5,496 nt of DNA. Origin: an uncultured Acidimicrobium sp. GTDB lineage: Bacteria; Actinomycetota; Acidimicrobiia; Acidimicrobiales; Ilumatobacteraceae. Numbering within the stretch: position 1 is the stretch's first letter; every line of letters starts with the position of its first letter. Position numbers and translations under genes: made by a program. This document shows positions 4,488 through 5,496 of the stretch, piece by piece. Below the pieces are notes generated by a model, which saw only the letters and a list, made by a program, of their open reading frames with translations, ran no database searches and was not told the DNA's origin. Location: contig CAITUB010000195.1 of NCBI GenBank assembly GCA_903895515.1, positions 1-5,496 on the forward strand, written 5' to 3'.

Positions 4488-5496
4488 CTGTCATCGCTGA
4501 CGGCAAGTCGCGATGATGCACAACCGTGAGTCGTTGTGTCGAACGAGTGAGCGCAACATATAACGCACGTAGTCCTTGGTCTTGTGCAGCAACAATTGCA
4601 GCAGGCTCAACAACAACCACTCCGTCGAGTTCTAGTCCCTTCACCACACTGACAGGAACCACAGTGAGTCGCGTGTCGAGTGCTGTGTTGTTTGCACGAC
4701 CGTGTTGCACACCTTCGCGTGTAAGCACAGCAGAAACCGACTCAGTCATTGCATCTGGGCACACAATTGCCACGTTGCCACCTTTGACATTCTCCATCAT
4801 GAGGCGAGTCTGCGTCACAACATCATCGAGCAATCGCTCTGCAGAAGATGATCGAACAATGTCTGGACCAAACTCACCCTCACGCACAGACTGCGGCGGA
4901 ACGAGCGACGGTGCTGCAACAGCCAGCACCTTGTCGGCGAGCGCCATGATTTGTGCAGGAATTCGATAGCCAACAGACAAGTTGATGATCTGTGCTTCCT
5001 TCTTCGTTGGCAAGTAACGCAGCAGGTCTTGCCAATCGTTTGGCGCAAATGCTCCGGTTGCCTGCGCCAAGTCGCCCACCACGGTCATTGCTCCGTTGAG
5101 TGAGCGGCGATTCATCATGCGCAATTGCATCGGTGTGAGGTCTTGTACTTCGTCAATAATGATGTGCCCGTACAGGCGCATTTCATCGGTTTCGTCAATG
5201 CGCCCGCTCTTACGTGGTCGCGGTCCAATAAGTGAAAGCACTTCGTCAAGCAGCGCAACATCGCTTTCAGCCCACTGCACTTCAGTAAGCGATTCACTTC
5301 GTTCGCGAACGAGCAATGGCCATTCATGTTCTTTAAGCACGTCTTGCGCAGCAGAGCGCACCAGCGCCCGTGAACCAAACAAGTCGTGCAGCACTTCACC
5401 AGGACTGAGCACTGGCCACATGCGAATAATGGCTGCGCGGAATTCTGGAATGTCGCGAAGACTCTCGCGCAATGCCTCAAGATCAATTTCTTCGCG
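4480..5496 (-). CDS. helD: HelD-like RNA polymerase-associated ATPase, C-terminal part
   Basis: The reading frame stays open through the right edge, so only the last 338 residues are seen; a TTG at 5472 is internal and not a start. It is the C-terminal half of a UvrD/Rep-type superfamily 1 protein: the DExQ Walker B motif IIIDEVQDLT (112-121, numbered from the window edge), motif III VVGDLAQATG (139-148), VGYRIPAQIM (175-184), motif V VKGLELDGVVVVEP (285-298) and motif VI YVALTRSTQRL (313-323). The order SPGEVLHDLFGS, the non-standard DLAQ motif III and the short C-terminus ending soon after motif VI match actinobacterial HelD, which removes stalled RNA polymerase from DNA and recycles it, rather than UvrD or PcrA. 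The Walker A half and polymerase-binding arm lie outside the window, so HelD is favoured but a related UvrD-like ATPase is not excluded. It is convergent with the lipoprotein gene, five bases apart. Confidence 0.75.
   Translation of the reverse strand, partial: REEIDLEALRESLRDIPEFRAAIIRMWPVLSPGEVLHDLFGSRALVRSAAQDVLKEHEWPLLVRERSESLTEVQWAESDVALLDEVLSLIGPRPRKSGRIDETDEMRLYGHIIIDEVQDLTPMQLRMMNRRSLNGAMTVVGDLAQATGAFAPNDWQDLLRYLPTKKEAQIINLSVGYRIPAQIMALADKVLAVAAPSLVPPQSVREGEFGPDIVRSSSAERLLDDVVTQTRLMMENVKGGNVAIVCPDAMTESVSAVLTREGVQHGRANNTALDTRLTVVPVSVVKGLELDGVVVVEPAAIVAAQDQGLRALYVALTRSTQRLTVVHHRDLPSAMTGN

Noticed and set aside
4526..4969. A 147-codon plus-strand frame opposite the HelD-like gene
   Set aside because: It is a serine/threonine-rich antisense shadow of a frame that carries conserved helicase motifs.

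Overview
The window reads as bacterial chromosome from position ~340 to the right edge. Gene content, compact four-base start/stop overlaps, mid-range GC and protein flavour (FasR-like TetR regulator, DtxR/IdeR regulator, EchA6-like crotonase, HelD-like ATPase, Ccm haem exporter) point to an actinobacterium. The moderate GC together with a Ccm system makes an uncultured Acidimicrobiia-type lineage my best guess; this is inference, since no marker gene is present.

Layout. (1) Positions 1-~340 hold no credible gene. They are AT-rich and low-complexity, with a run of eight G and an 18-bp AT palindrome, and look unlike everything to their right. (2) On the minus strand, an EchA6-like crotonase (2467-1727), ccmA (1727-1077) and ccmB (1080-391) form a tightly overlapping operon. 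A Shine-Dalgarno-preceded ATG at 375 looks like the start of the next operon gene, but its frame closes after 13 codons where the odd sequence begins, so the operon appears broken there. (3) On the plus strand, starting only 36 bp from the crotonase, four closely packed genes encode a small two-helix membrane protein (2504-2803), a FasR-like TetR regulator (2820-3404), a DtxR/IdeR-like metal regulator (3415-4077) and a small lipoprotein (4074-4475). (4) Convergent to these, the C-terminal 338 residues of a HelD-like RNA polymerase-associated UvrD-family ATPase run off the right edge (5496-4480).

How the genes may work together. CcmA and CcmB are the ATPase and membrane subunits of the haem-handling ABC complex of System I cytochrome c maturation. 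The crotonase has lost both usual catalytic glutamates and resembles the acyl-CoA-binding protein EchA6; a FasR-like (acyl-CoA-sensing family) regulator lies on the divergent strand, suggesting a lipid-responsive pair. The metal regulator is translationally coupled to a lipoprotein, suggesting metal-related control or a cell-envelope partner. No defence system, CRISPR array, mobile element or RNA gene is convincingly present. The most unusual points are the sharp break at the left edge, the non-catalytic crotonase fused into a ccm operon, and the mixed metal-site residues of the DtxR protein.
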